Position numbers and translations under genes: made by a program
Shown here: positions 55,038 through 63,423 of the stretch, one piece after another
Layout: each line of letters begins with the position of its first letter
How positions within the stretch are numbered: the stretch's first letter is position 1
The notes under the pieces: model-generated
Told to the model about the DNA's origin: nothing
Database searches by the model: none
Seen by the model: only the letters and a program-made list of their open reading frames with translations
Assembly: GCF_041434935.1 (NCBI RefSeq)
Contig: NZ_CP107964.1
Coordinates: 62,001 to 126,000 of the forward strand
DNA length: 64,000 nt
Direction: 5' to 3'
Source of the DNA: Kitasatospora sp. NBC_00374
Lineage (GTDB): Bacteria > Actinomycetota > Actinomycetes > Streptomycetales > Streptomycetaceae

Positions 55038-55074
55038 TGTCTGACAATTCCCGACGGGCGCGCATTGTCAGACA
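55038..55074. repeat. Inverted repeat after the serine hydrolase
   Basis: TGTCTGACAAT (55038-55048) and ATTGTCAGACA (55064-55074): perfect 11-bp arms, 15-nt loop, 28 bases after the stop. It can act as a terminator or be an IS end. Confidence 0.5.
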
Positions 55075-55182
55075 GGGATGCGCCACCAGGTCTTCCTCAC
55101 CGACACGCCCGTCGCCGGCGGCGGGTCGCTGCCACACCTGGTGTCGGCGTACGAGCTGATGTGCAGAGCCACGTACGGGTGG

Positions 55183-55220
55183 GTGACTCCTCCCCCGGCC
55201 AAAGCCGGGGGAGGAGTCAC
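55183..55220. repeat. Perfect 17-bp hairpin related to the IS605 end
   Basis: GTGACTCCTCCCCCGGC, loop CAAA, GCCGGGGGAGGAGTCAC. The left half repeats the tnpB-side end of the IS605 element (TGACTCCTCCCCCGGC at 49921). It stands alone without transposase genes. Confidence 0.7.
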
Positions 55221-55555
55221 GCCCGCTCCCCCGTCGCCGTCGCTGGTGCTGATCTACCTGATCTACCGCACACCACCGACACCCAGCCGCCGCCCACCGC
55301 CCTGGCCCGTCGGCGCCGACCTGCGGGAGGCGCGCGGCCACCCGGCCACGGGGAGGGCCACAGCGGCCCGGGAGCGTCCAGGCAGGGCCCGCCGGACCCG
55401 GAGCGAACCCGAGACCGCACCTACCCCCCACACCCACCAACCCACCAACACCAAAGACAAGGGAACAAGGGGAGGGAGAGGGTAGTCGGCGATCCAGGGC
55501 AGGCCGAATCTTGGGTCTGAGCTGGGGAAATGTCGAAACGTTGGCACGAGATCCT

Positions 55556-55598
55556 CCCGGGGCAGCACCCGGGGACGGCCCCGGGGAGACACCCGGGG
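55556..55598. repeat. Four CCCGGGG units at exact 12-bp spacing
   Basis: CCCGGGG begins at 55556, 55568, 55580 and 55592, with unrelated 5-bp spacers. Confidence 0.6.
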
Positions 55599-55708
55599 AG
55601 TTCCGGCGGGCTCTTTCGCCTCGCCGGGCCCGTACGCGCGCCTTGACGGCGGCTCAGACACTGCCCGGGACACTACCCGCCGCGGGCCGCCGGCGTCCTG
55701 AGTCGGGC

Positions 55709-56218
55709 TCAGGCCCGCAGGGTGCCGGTCCCGCCAGTCGTCGGCGTCGGAGCGGCTTGCAGCCGACGGCGCGGCTCGGCTGGCCGACCGGGCGCCGGGG
55801 TATGGGCGGCGGCGAGGTACTGCGGGATGACGGCGGCCAGGCCCTCGGCGGCCTCCAGGAGGAGCGGGTCTTCGGCGGGCCGGTCCAGCAGCGCCTGGGC
55901 GAGGTGCAGTGCGGACTCCAGGACGGCGGCCGGGGTGCGGATGTGGCGCAGCGCGGCGATGGCGTCGGCGGCCTGTTCGGCGGGTCGGGGCGTTGTTGGG
56001 TGGGCCGGCGGGTCCGGAGCGGGCGTGGGGCGGCCGCCAGGGCGGCTGCTGGCGGCCCTGGGCGGGCTGGGGGCCGAGGGCTGCGCCTGCGCCGGGGCCG
56101 GGGCCGGGGCCGGGGCCGCAGCGGGCGGCCGGAGAGGCAACGACACCAAGCGCCTCGCCGAGGCCGACGGTGTGTCCGGTGCGCACCGCGCAGCGCTGCG
56201 ACACACGAGGTTTCTCAT
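55709..56218 (-). CDS. Small helical protein with Ala/Pro-rich N-terminus
   Basis: A 169-residue protein starting MRNLVCRSAARCAPDTPSAS. The first 80 residues are an Ala/Pro-rich disordered region. The remaining part has two amphipathic helices: QAADAIAALRHIRTPAAVLE and SALHLAQALLDRPAEDPLLL, then EAAEGLAAVIPQYLAAAHTP. A damaged second copy lies at 37773-38080, so it is a duplicated family within this region. No known family. It is separated from the secreted glycine-rich protein by 130 bp in the divergent direction. Confidence 0.55.
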   Translation of the reverse strand: MRNLVCRSAARCAPDTPSASARRLVSLPLRPPAAAPAPAPAPAQAQPSAPSPPRAASSRPGGRPTPAPDPPAHPTTPRPAEQAADAIAALRHIRTPAAVLESALHLAQALLDRPAEDPLLLEAAEGLAAVIPQYLAAAHTPAPGRPAEPRRRLQAAPTPTTGGTGTLRA

Positions 56219-56347
56219 GACCTCGCTACCTCGAAGTGATCGGATCGGGGTATCTAATTGTGGTTTGTCATGATTTGTCCGTCAGGTGTCCTGTCATGCT
56301 GGTGACTTGTCGCTCGGGGGGTGCGGGGCGCTTTGTTGTGAGGAGAG

Positions 56348-57937
56348 GTGAACCCGCGGATGAGTGCTCGTACTCGTGGACAGGGCGACCTGCCGTGGTA
56401 TCGGATCAGCCGTCAGTGGCCCGTGGCCGTGTTCAACAGGGCCCTGGACGGTGGGACGACTCCGGTTCCCGCCGTCGTCGCGTCCGATCCGGTTGACTCG
56501 GGTGGACAACGTGGGGAGCGCGGTGTGGGGGTGGCATCGCTGGGGTGCGCGCTGCTGTCCGGTATGGCGCTGCTGGCGGCCACGGCTCCACCGGTGGCCG
56601 CCGCGCCGGTGGAGGCCGTGCCAGTGCAGGCGCGGCGGGCTGATCCGTCGCAGACCTTCACCTTCACCGGCGCTCCGCAGACCTTGACGGTTCCGGCGGC
56701 GGCGGTGGTGACGATCACCGCGGACGGCGCGGGCGGCGCCGACAATACCGGCACCGCCTGTTCCGTCACAGGGGCCGGTGGGGCGGGGGCGCGGGTGGTG
56801 ACCACCCTGCCGCAAACCACCGCCCCGACGACCTTCACCATCAACGTCGGCGGCACCGGCGGCAAAGGCTGCAACGGCGCCGGGACGCCGGGTGCCGGCG
56901 GGTTCAACGGCGGCGCCCCGGGGGGGAGTTATCCGGCCAGTGGGTTCAAATTTGAAGGTCCGGGTGGGGGCGGGGCCTCCAGCATCAGCACGGGCGGCTC
57001 CCTGCTGGTGGTCGCCGGGGGCGGCGGTGCCGCCGGCGGCACCGGAGCAGGCTCCACGGGGGGCAACGGAGGCAACGGCGGGACAACGCCGGATGCCACC
57101 GGCGGTACCGCAGGAACTGCCACCGGCCCCGGGGCTTCGCCGGGGCAGGGCGGGGGCGGCGGCAGCACCAGTACCAGTACGGGGGGTGCCGGCGGGGCCG
57201 CAGGCACCGTTCCATTCTGTGCGGTCACGAACGGCGGGTCGGGGAGCGGGTTCTCCGGTGCCACGGTCGGTACCGGTGGCACCGGGGGCAGCTTCGACGG
57301 CGGCTGCGCCGCCACTGCCGTCAGTGCCGGTGGTGGCGGTGGGGGCGGGTACTTCGCCGGTGGGGGTGGCGGCAGCGGCGCCGTCAACAACACGGGCACC
57401 GCGGCGGGTGGGGGCGGGGGTGGTGGGGGTAGCAGCTTCGCCACCCCCACGGGTACAGGCACGAGCTATGCGCTTTCGACACTTGGGACGGCGAACCACG
57501 ACGGCCAGGTGATCATCTCCTACACGCTCCCGTCCTTGACCATCACCAAGACCCACACCGAGGACTTCACACAGGGGCAGGACGGCACCTACACCATCAC
57601 CGTGGGCAACGCCGTCGGGGCCGCCCCGACCACCGGCGCCGCGGTCACCGTGTACGACACCCTGCCCGCCGGGCTCAGCGCCGACAGCATCAGTGGCACG
57701 GGATGGACCTGCACCCTGGACATCCTCACCTGCACCCGTAGCGACGTCCTCCCCGCCGGGAGCAACTACCCTCCCATCACCCTGCAGGTCGACGTCTCCT
57801 GCGGGGCCCACGCCGAGGTGACGAACCGCGCCACCGCCCTCGGAGGCGGCGACACCACCAGCCACACCGCCACCGACCTCACCAAGATCACGCGCCACGA
57901 GCACCACGAGCGCTGCGAGCGCCACGACCACTGGTAA
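56348..57937 (+). CDS. Secreted glycine-rich protein with a DUF11-type domain and His-rich tail
   Basis: A 529-residue protein, GTG start at 56348 with GAGGAGAG upstream. A late signal or membrane segment lies at about residues 63-88 (VASLGCALLSGMALLAATAP). A beta region follows (TFTFTGAPQTLTVPAAAVVT). Residues about 135-375 are extremely Gly-rich with GGxG repeats interrupted by Asn, Thr and Ser, as in glycine-rich adhesive or wall proteins. The segment from about 390 to 505 is a DUF11/conserved-repeat beta sandwich (LTITKTHTEDFTQGQDGTYT, VTVYDTLPAGLSADSISGTG). The C-terminus HEHHERCERHDHW is His-rich and may bind metal. There is no sorting signal. Probably an extracellular or cell-wall structural protein. 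Confidence 0.75.
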   Translation: MNPRMSARTRGQGDLPWYRISRQWPVAVFNRALDGGTTPVPAVVASDPVDSGGQRGERGVGVASLGCALLSGMALLAATAPPVAAAPVEAVPVQARRADPSQTFTFTGAPQTLTVPAAAVVTITADGAGGADNTGTACSVTGAGGAGARVVTTLPQTTAPTTFTINVGGTGGKGCNGAGTPGAGGFNGGAPGGSYPASGFKFEGPGGGGASSISTGGSLLVVAGGGGAAGGTGAGSTGGNGGNGGTTPDATGGTAGTATGPGASPGQGGGGGSTSTSTGGAGGAAGTVPFCAVTNGGSGSGFSGATVGTGGTGGSFDGGCAATAVSAGGGGGGGYFAGGGGGSGAVNNTGTAAGGGGGGGGSSFATPTGTGTSYALSTLGTANHDGQVIISYTLPSLTITKTHTEDFTQGQDGTYTITVGNAVGAAPTTGAAVTVYDTLPAGLSADSISGTGWTCTLDILTCTRSDVLPAGSNYPPITLQVDVSCGAHAEVTNRATALGGGDTTSHTATDLTKITRHEHHERCERHDHW

Positions 57938-57956
57938 CCCAACCGACCTGTGCCAA

Positions 57957-57990
57957 CGGCGGGGCACGTCCATGAGGACGTGCCCCGCCG
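57957..57990. terminator. Terminator of the glycine-rich gene
   Basis: CGGCGGGGCACGTCC, loop ATGA, GGACGTGCCCCGCCG: perfect 15-bp stem, 19 bases after the stop at 57937. Confidence 0.8.
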
Positions 57991-58450
57991 TCCACCACGA
58001 TGTGCCGCTTGCGGCCATGATCTTCTTCCCTCCGTCGAACCCTCGCGTGGAGGCCGGCACCGACGCGGCCGCCTTCACCGCCTGCGCGTCGATGATGCCC
58101 GCGGTCGGCTCCTGATCCCGGCCCGCCGCCTCACGGACCCGGTCACGCAGCCGGTCGTGGAACTCGCGGACCAGGCCCTTGTCCCGCCAGCGCCGGAAGA
58201 ACGCGTAGGCACGGTCCCATGCGGGGAAGTCCGCGGGCATCGCCCGCCAGGCGATACCGCCCGCGACCAGGTAGCGCACCGCATCCACCATCTGCCGGTG
58301 GCAGTAGTCCTCCGGCTGCCCGCCGGGGCCCTCCAACCACCCCGGGACCGGCCTCGCATTCCGCACCACCGCCCACTCCGCGTCGCTCATGTCGGACGGA
58401 TACCTCGGTCGCCTGTGCGGACGATCCGCGGCATTCCCGAACCGGCAAGC
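57962..58450 (-). pseudogene. IS5-family transposase N-terminal fragment
   Basis: Minus strand reads RPRYPSDMSDAEWAVVRNAR, PVPGWLEGPGGQPEDYCHRQ, MVDAVRYLVAGGIAWRAMPA, FFRRWRDKGLVREFHDRLRD and AGIIDAQAVKAAASVPASTR (first Asp in IIDAQ). A base is missing near 58020 (GGKKI then GRKRHIVVD in another frame). It stops at the terminator hairpin at 57990, which replaces the rest. Confidence 0.8.
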
Positions 58451-58457
58451 GAGACAA

Positions 58458-58806
58458 TCACACCTCAGGGAAGCCGAGTTGGACGACACCGAAGCAGACT
58501 CGGAAGACTGCAGCACCAGGGCCTCCTGTTGCTCGGTTGGATTCGACACCCCCGAGCTGTACGGGGGTGGGCGCTTCCGATGGTGTGTAGATGTGCAGTT
58601 CGTCGCTGATGCTGACCGTCCCGTACCGGTCGGCGAACGCCCGGTAGTCCGCGGACAGTTGGAAACCGAGCGCGCCGGGCCCGGGCTCCCACGGGACTGG
58701 GACCACTCCGCCCGCAGGCGGCGGCCCGATCACCGAGCCAAGCCGGCCCAGCGACGGACCCGGTGCGGTAGCCGGACCAGGAAGGAGCAGCAGATCCGGG
58801 CATGAG
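58458..58806 (-). pseudogene. Truncated SUKH (SMI1/KNR4) immunity gene
   Basis: In-frame sequence from about 58806 includes LLLLPGPATAPGPSLGRLGS, PWEPGPGALGFQLSADYRAF and ADRYGTVSISDELHIYTPSE. The motif LSADYRAFxxxYG then SISDELHIYTP is the N-terminal core of SMI1/KNR4 proteins. It then runs into foreign sequence at about 58560 and stops at 58458. It lies downstream of an intact SUKH gene on the same strand, so it is probably a spare or orphan immunity gene cut by the IS5 fragment. Confidence 0.65.
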
Positions 58807-59016
58807 GAACCCGGCGTCCCCGCAGCGACATGCGACGACCCGACCCGTACGGCAGCGGGACATTACGGGCAAACCGCCGAGCCACTCACCGACGGCTCAC
58901 CGCTGACGAATCGAGGTCAGACTTGGCCGCAACCTCCGCATTCGCCGTCGGCGGCTCCGGTGATGCGGGGCCGCCGCGTCGCTGAACCCTGCCCCGGCGG
59001 AGCGGGAGCGAGTCGC

Positions 59017-59598
59017 TCAGCCGCCGATGTATGACCCGGAACCGTACTGCTCGACGTCGCGGCGGTACCGGTCCTGCCAGTGCAGGAATTCGTGGCCATT
59101 GCCGCGGAACCTGCGCTGCAGCTCGCGGGGAAGGCCTCCGGTACAGGCTCTGGCCAGTAATTCCACGATCCCGTACGGCAGGACCGTCAATTCGTCCCCG
59201 TATACGTACACCGGCCACTCGGCGCTCGACTCGCCCTCGACGCGCCACAGGTAGTAGACACCACCGTCATCCATGCCCCAGTGGATATACGCCTCACCGT
59301 CACCCAGATCTTCGGCGATGTACGGCTTGGCAGCAGCCCGGCGAAACGCCCCGGTGATATCCACCATACTGGTGCTGTACTGGTGGCCGGGCGCCTCCGC
59401 CGGTGCCGCGATCAGCAGGAAGTCGTCAAGCGACCCGGCGCCGTAGACCGCGAGGAAGTCCAGGTAGTCCGGCGGCAACTGGACCCCCAACGCGGCCTCG
59501 GCCTCCGCAACCCCCTGTAGGTCCAGCGCCGCCCCGTCCGCGCTGGCCGGCGATGGCGGGAGAACCCGCCGCAAACGTTCAAGCGCATCGCTTGTCAT
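59017..59598 (-). CDS. SUKH (SMI1/KNR4) immunity protein
   Basis: A 193-residue SMI1/KNR4-fold protein. It shows EAALGVQLPPDYLDFLAVYG (residues about 34-53), AGSLDDFLLIAAPAEAPGHQ and YIAEDLGDGEAYIHWGMDDG then GVYYLWRVEGE, which are the conserved SUKH stretches. GGAG precedes the ATG at 59598, 10 bases after the toxin stop, so it is translated from the same message. SUKH proteins are the commonest immunity proteins of nuclease polymorphic toxins. It should bind and block the nuclease domain at 59609-59990 in the cytoplasm. Confidence 0.88.
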   Translation of the reverse strand: MTSDALERLRRVLPPSPASADGAALDLQGVAEAEAALGVQLPPDYLDFLAVYGAGSLDDFLLIAAPAEAPGHQYSTSMVDITGAFRRAAAKPYIAEDLGDGEAYIHWGMDDGGVYYLWRVEGESSAEWPVYVYGDELTVLPYGIVELLARACTGGLPRELQRRFRGNGHEFLHWQDRYRRDVEQYGSGSYIGG

Positions 59599-59608
59599 CG
59601 GTTCTCCC

Positions 59609-61462
59609 CTAATCCGTCGGGCCCGTCGGAACCGGACTCACCGGATTCATTCGATCGTCGAATACACGCCCGAGGTTGTGCCACTGACCGTTCTTGATAC
59701 TCCAGATCTTGTTCTCAATCAGGACGCTCTCCCTATCGATGCCCCGAGTTCCGTCGCGGTAGACCCCTTGGGCGGTAATCACGAATTCGTACGGGACCGT
59801 CCTGTTCCCGGCGTAGTGCGGTGTCACCGTATAGCGGACCACCTGGTGCTTCTTGGCGATCGCGTCGAAGACCTCTCTCTCGAGGTCCTCCATGTGGGGA
59901 GTCATCCCTGGGTCCCCGGCCGTGCTGGGAGCGGCGTTCGCCGCCCTGGAACAGGTGGCGAGGTTGTCCAGGTCGGTACCGCTCCCGCTCAGCCGGTTGG
60001 CGAGCAGGTGGCAGTTGTTGATCCACTTCGCTGGATCCCCGTTTCCCAGGTAGCGGCTGTAATTCCTGGCCCAGTAGTACCCGGGCGGGCGGGGGTCCTT
60101 TTCGGTGCTGCTGCCCTTGTTCGCCGCGAGGTACTCCTCGTCGAGGCAGGCGTTCATCTGGCTCGCCCGGTTCCCGTTCGCGCCGTCACGCTTGCCGAGG
60201 TCGACCCATCCCTTGCCACCGCGTCGGCAGTCTTCGGGGTCCGGACGCTCGTCTCCTCCCTCCGGACCGGCGCTCGGTTGGGACCCCGAGGAGGCGGCTG
60301 CTTCCTGGATCGTCGTGATCCCGTCGATGGGGAGCTGTTCGCCGTTGCGGTACGCGACGAGCCCTCCGGATGCGAAGACCTCCGGAGCCGGGCCCGCGGC
60401 CGCGGTGGGCGCTTGTACCCGTAGCGCCGTGTAGTGCCCGTTGGGTTTGCGAACCAGCCCGTCGTAGGTGAAGGAAGGGCTTGCCAGAGTGGCCGCCCGC
60501 GCGGCCGGGAGCCGCCTGACGGCGTCGGGCGTCAGGTACGCGGTTCCCGGGCGCAGGTCGACGGTGGTGCCGGCCTGCTTCCCGTACTCCTTCAGGGCGG
60601 AGACCCGTGGCTGCTGGTAGGGGGTGTCGCCAGTGTCGTCGCCCTGGCTCACGGGCCGGCTGCTGGTTTGCGGAGGCGGGGCGGGCGCGTCTCCGCCCTG
60701 GTCCATCGCCGCCGCCGGGTTCGACGCAGTGGTGGTGAAGCTCTGGATCACCTGCGCCATCTGCCCGAGCAGTTGCTGGCCCCGGGACTGGAGCTGCTGT
60801 GCCTTCGTCTTGAGGTCGGAGGCCTTCGTGTCATTGGCCTTGGAGGCGGCGTCGAGCTGGGAGGACCTGGCGTCGACCTGGGAGGCCTCCTGCCGGATCT
60901 GGCTCTCCTCGCCCTGGATCTTGTCCTCCACGGCGTTTTCCTGGTTCTTCTGGGTTTCCAGTCGGCGCGCCTCGGCATCGAAGGTGGCGGCCGCGTTCGC
61001 CTCGGCAGGCATCTGGAACGTGTGCGGCTTGGCGTTGTGGGCGGCGATCTCACCGTCCACGGCCTTCGCGCGCTCGTTGTGGCCGCTGATCTCCTGGTTC
61101 ACCGCGGCGACCCTGGCGTTGAGCGCCGACTTGCTGTCGCGAATGGCGGCGGACTCCTTGGTGATCCGCTCCGCCTCGGCGACCACGTCCTTCTCCTGCT
61201 GCGCCAGCTGCGCCGCCTGCCGGTTCGCGTCGTCGATCTCCACCAGGAGGGTCGCCAGGGCGGCTTCGAAGCCCCGGGGCGCCACCAGCGGAACGGGGGC
61301 TAGCGTGCCCACCGGTGCCGTGACCGCCGCAGCGCCGGTCGCCGCAATCGTCTGCGCTCCGATGGCGACGATCGGCGCCAGGAGCGCCACCAGCACGAGG
61401 TGGACGACGCGGGGCAGCGTCCGCCGGCGGCGCGCGGCCGCCCTGCGCGAGGACGGGGTCAT
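59609..61462 (-). CDS. Secreted coiled-coil polymorphic toxin with endonuclease-like C-terminus
   Basis: A 617-residue exported protein. A hydrophobic signal or anchor covers about residues 18-45 (VVHLVLVALLAPIVAIGAQT). A long coiled coil runs from about 65 to 245 (ATLLVEIDDANRQAAQLAQQ, AARRLETQKNQENAVEDKIQ-type heptads, QLQSRGQQLLGQMAQVIQSF). A Pro-rich linker and a central module follow (GTAYLTPDAVRRLPAARAAT, LVRKPNGHYTALRVQAPTAA, GLVAYRNGEQLPIDGITTIQ). The C-terminus from about 475 resembles DNA/RNA non-specific endonucleases: WINNCHLLANRLSGSGTDLD then NLATCSRAAN, with the His and Asn of the active site, and YTVTPHYAGNRTVPYEF. The usual DRGH motif is NNCH, an unusual variant. Its ATG overlaps the preceding stop (ATGA), and a SUKH gene follows. 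Confidence 0.8.
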   Translation of the reverse strand: MTPSSRRAAARRRRTLPRVVHLVLVALLAPIVAIGAQTIAATGAAAVTAPVGTLAPVPLVAPRGFEAALATLLVEIDDANRQAAQLAQQEKDVVAEAERITKESAAIRDSKSALNARVAAVNQEISGHNERAKAVDGEIAAHNAKPHTFQMPAEANAAATFDAEARRLETQKNQENAVEDKIQGEESQIRQEASQVDARSSQLDAASKANDTKASDLKTKAQQLQSRGQQLLGQMAQVIQSFTTTASNPAAAMDQGGDAPAPPPQTSSRPVSQGDDTGDTPYQQPRVSALKEYGKQAGTTVDLRPGTAYLTPDAVRRLPAARAATLASPSFTYDGLVRKPNGHYTALRVQAPTAAAGPAPEVFASGGLVAYRNGEQLPIDGITTIQEAAASSGSQPSAGPEGGDERPDPEDCRRGGKGWVDLGKRDGANGNRASQMNACLDEEYLAANKGSSTEKDPRPPGYYWARNYSRYLGNGDPAKWINNCHLLANRLSGSGTDLDNLATCSRAANAAPSTAGDPGMTPHMEDLEREVFDAIAKKHQVVRYTVTPHYAGNRTVPYEFVITAQGVYRDGTRGIDRESVLIENKIWSIKNGQWHNLGRVFDDRMNPVSPVPTGPTD

Positions 61463-62373
61463 CCGGTCACCTTCCCGGCGAGCTCGTCGGCGATCTTCGA
61501 GGCGGTCGACGCACCGTCACCCGCCTGGCAGACGGCGACCTGCACCAGGCTTGCGCCCTTCACCCTCGCCTGGTGGAAGCAGGCCCAGCCCGCGGCGCCG
61601 TCCTGCGCCGCGGCCCACACCACGGCGGCCTCTGTAGCGGGGCGCGCCGTGTAGGCCCACTTCGAGCTGCGGCCGGCCTGGTCGGCGACCGTGGCGGACG
61701 GGCACTTGGCGAGACCGTCGGTGAGCCTCTGGAGGGCGGTGCCGGCCGTGTCGGTGTCCGGGAAGACCCCGAACGTCTGGTTCACGGTGTAGGCGCCCGT
61801 ACCCCCGGCATCCTGGTAGGTCGCCGACAGGAACGCCTTCCACGCCTGCCCGTAGACCGACTGCGTCGTCGGCCCCGCCGCGACGGCGCACTCCGACGGC
61901 GCCACGGCGAGCGCGGCGTGCGGCCGGTTCGACTGGGGGCCGGCGACCACCGTCGTCCCGGCCAGCCCGCTGACGCTGTCAGCGCTGAGGAGGTCCGCCT
62001 GGACGGTCCCCTCGGCTATGTGCGGCGGAAGGCCCGTGGGCTGCTGCGGCCACACCCACCACCCGATGCCGGCCAGCACGAGGCAGGGCACCACCGCGGC
62101 CAGCAGCAGCCGCCAGTGGCGCAGTGCCCGAACGCGTCGGCGCGCACTCGGACCCTGTGGACGCGAGGGGCGCGGGGCCGATGCCTGTTGCTGCGGCGCG
62201 GACGGCGTGGCCGGGACGGGGGCGGGTGGCGTCGAGGTGCCGGGCGACCCGTTTCGCGCGGGCGGGGCCGAGGAGCCGGGCCGACCGAACTGCGGCGGCA
62301 CCGCCCTTGGGGTCTGCTGCCAGGTGGGGGGCGCCGGCGCCGCCGGATCCGGGTTCCAGTAGTGCTTTGTCAT
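61459..62373 (-). CDS. Membrane-anchored protein with PknH-like sensor domain
   Basis: A 304-residue protein; GGAGGAAGG precedes the ATG at 62373. A Pro-rich cytoplasmic N-terminus (residues 1-85) leads to one membrane helix (LLLAAVVPCLVLAGIGWWVW). The outer domain resembles the PknH C-terminal sensor: VQADLLSADSVSGLAGTTVV, HAALAVAPSECAVAAGPTTQ, SVYGQAWKAFLSATYQDAGG, with four Cys that can form the two usual disulfides. No kinase domain is present. Its stop overlaps the toxin start, so the two are coupled, and the two products are likely to meet at the membrane. Possible roles are toxin assembly, export or sensing. Confidence 0.8.
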   Translation of the reverse strand: MTKHYWNPDPAAPAPPTWQQTPRAVPPQFGRPGSSAPPARNGSPGTSTPPAPVPATPSAPQQQASAPRPSRPQGPSARRRVRALRHWRLLLAAVVPCLVLAGIGWWVWPQQPTGLPPHIAEGTVQADLLSADSVSGLAGTTVVAGPQSNRPHAALAVAPSECAVAAGPTTQSVYGQAWKAFLSATYQDAGGTGAYTVNQTFGVFPDTDTAGTALQRLTDGLAKCPSATVADQAGRSSKWAYTARPATEAAVVWAAAQDGAAGWACFHQARVKGASLVQVAVCQAGDGASTASKIADELAGKVTG

Positions 62374-62529
62374 GCCTTCCTCCCGTGTCGTGGTGTTCCT
62401 GCCGGCGCCGTTCGACGCAGCCCCGAATCCGCCTCGGGCAAGGTGTGCCGAAGGCCGGGTAGTCGCTGGACTGGCGACCAGGTGGAGCCGTCATGCGTCG
62501 ACGAACGGATTCGTGGGTCCGACGGCCGG

Positions 62530-63081
62530 TCAGCGCTGCCGTACGGTGGCGAACTCGCAGCCGGGGGTGCAGAGGGTGACGATGCCGCTCCAGCTGCTTT
62601 GAACGCGGCCGCGCGTCTCGGAGTGGGTCATCGGCTTTTCGCGCAGATTCGGCTTCCGGCACCGTGGGCAGTCCCCTGGCCGGGCCGTTCCCCACGGCTT
62701 CGCCGGGTCGAGGGCTCGGAGCGATGGGGCGAACAGAAGTACGGCGATCGCCATGGCGATGATTCCGGCGACGAGTGCGCCGGGATGGCCGGCCTGCTGC
62801 CGGTGGAGCATCTCCTGGTAGCTGTACGAGTGCGTCAGCGCGCCGTTGACGAACTCGTCGCAGATGTCGCCCGGCGACATCGTCGTGCCGTTGCACCGGG
62901 GCGCCGACGTGTCGCCCGGGTGGCCGGGGTAGACGGCGAAAGCCAGCACGAGGCCGAGGGCGAACAGGGCCAGCAGCACGATGACCGCTATGGCCCGGGA
63001 CCTTCCTGAACTACGTGACTCCCGCTCCTTGACGGCTCGTTGGATCAACTTGTCCGCAATGCCGGTGGTCCGAGTGGACAT
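62530..63081 (-). CDS. Membrane protein of the toxin cluster, with a C-terminal Cys pair
   Basis: A 183-residue protein starting MSTRTTGIADKLIQRAVKER. It has two membrane helices: AIAVIVLLALFALGLVLAFA and LVAGIIAMAIAVLLFAPSLR. The outer loop contains APRCNGTTMSPGDICDEF, a pattern seen in other actinobacterial membrane proteins of unknown function. The C-terminal tail has CPRCRKPNLREK and a later pair (CTPGCEF), a zinc-ribbon-like set. It precedes the PknH-like gene by 156 bp on the same strand. Function unknown. Confidence 0.7.
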   Translation of the reverse strand: MSTRTTGIADKLIQRAVKERESRSSGRSRAIAVIVLLALFALGLVLAFAVYPGHPGDTSAPRCNGTTMSPGDICDEFVNGALTHSYSYQEMLHRQQAGHPGALVAGIIAMAIAVLLFAPSLRALDPAKPWGTARPGDCPRCRKPNLREKPMTHSETRGRVQSSWSGIVTLCTPGCEFATVRQR

Positions 63082-63136
63082 GCCGGATCTCCTCCGAGTG
63101 CGGTGGTGCTGTGCGGTTGGCGGTGTCGGACGTGCG

Positions 63137-63364
63137 TCAGCGGTGGCACGAGGAGGCGAGGACGAGGAGCAGGATCGCGATGACGATGAAGGTGAGGCAG
63201 CTGTTGCCGCCGTCCGGGTTCTTGGTGTTGGTTTCGACCTGGCCGCCGGGGGCGAGGCCCGCGTGGCGGTCGGCGTAGTGCGCGATCTGCTGCTGCTCAC
63301 CCTGGGACTCGGTGCCCCAGGACGTCTTGAAGCCGCACTCGCCGCACCGGTAGCGGTATGCCAT
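63137..63364 (-). CDS. Small zinc-ribbon membrane protein
   Basis: A 75-residue protein starting MAYRYRCGECGFKTSWGTES. A CGECG pair with HYADRH (residues about 29-34) suggests a zinc ribbon. The C-terminus is a membrane helix (LTFIVIAILLLVLASSCH). It sits 55 bp before the two-helix membrane gene and reads in the same direction, so it likely belongs to the same operon. Confidence 0.7.
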   Translation of the reverse strand: MAYRYRCGECGFKTSWGTESQGEQQQIAHYADRHAGLAPGGQVETNTKNPDGGNSCLTFIVIAILLLVLASSCHR

Positions 63365-63423
63365 GTCAGTTCCTCGACTCTCGTGTTCCGATGGTGGGTT
63401 GTCCGCTGCGGGCGCCCAGGAGA

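Larger units (their letters stand above)
55078..55700. other. Region of repeats with no confident gene
   Basis: A frame from the ATG at 55078 (MRHQVFLTDTPVAGGGSLPH) reads plausibly to about 55180 and then passes through the palindrome at 55183-55220, so at best a truncated gene. The rest holds the palindrome and the CCCGGGG array described separately. Confidence 0.4.

Noticed and set aside
55556..55598. Considered a CRISPR-like or iteron origin for the CCCGGGG array
   Set aside because: Units of 7 bp and 5-bp spacers are far too short for CRISPR, and no replication gene lies nearby.
56294..58549. 751-codon minus-strand open frame over the glycine-rich gene
   Set aside because: Only its first 190 codons (IS5 transposase fragment) are real; the rest is antisense to the secreted glycine-rich protein.
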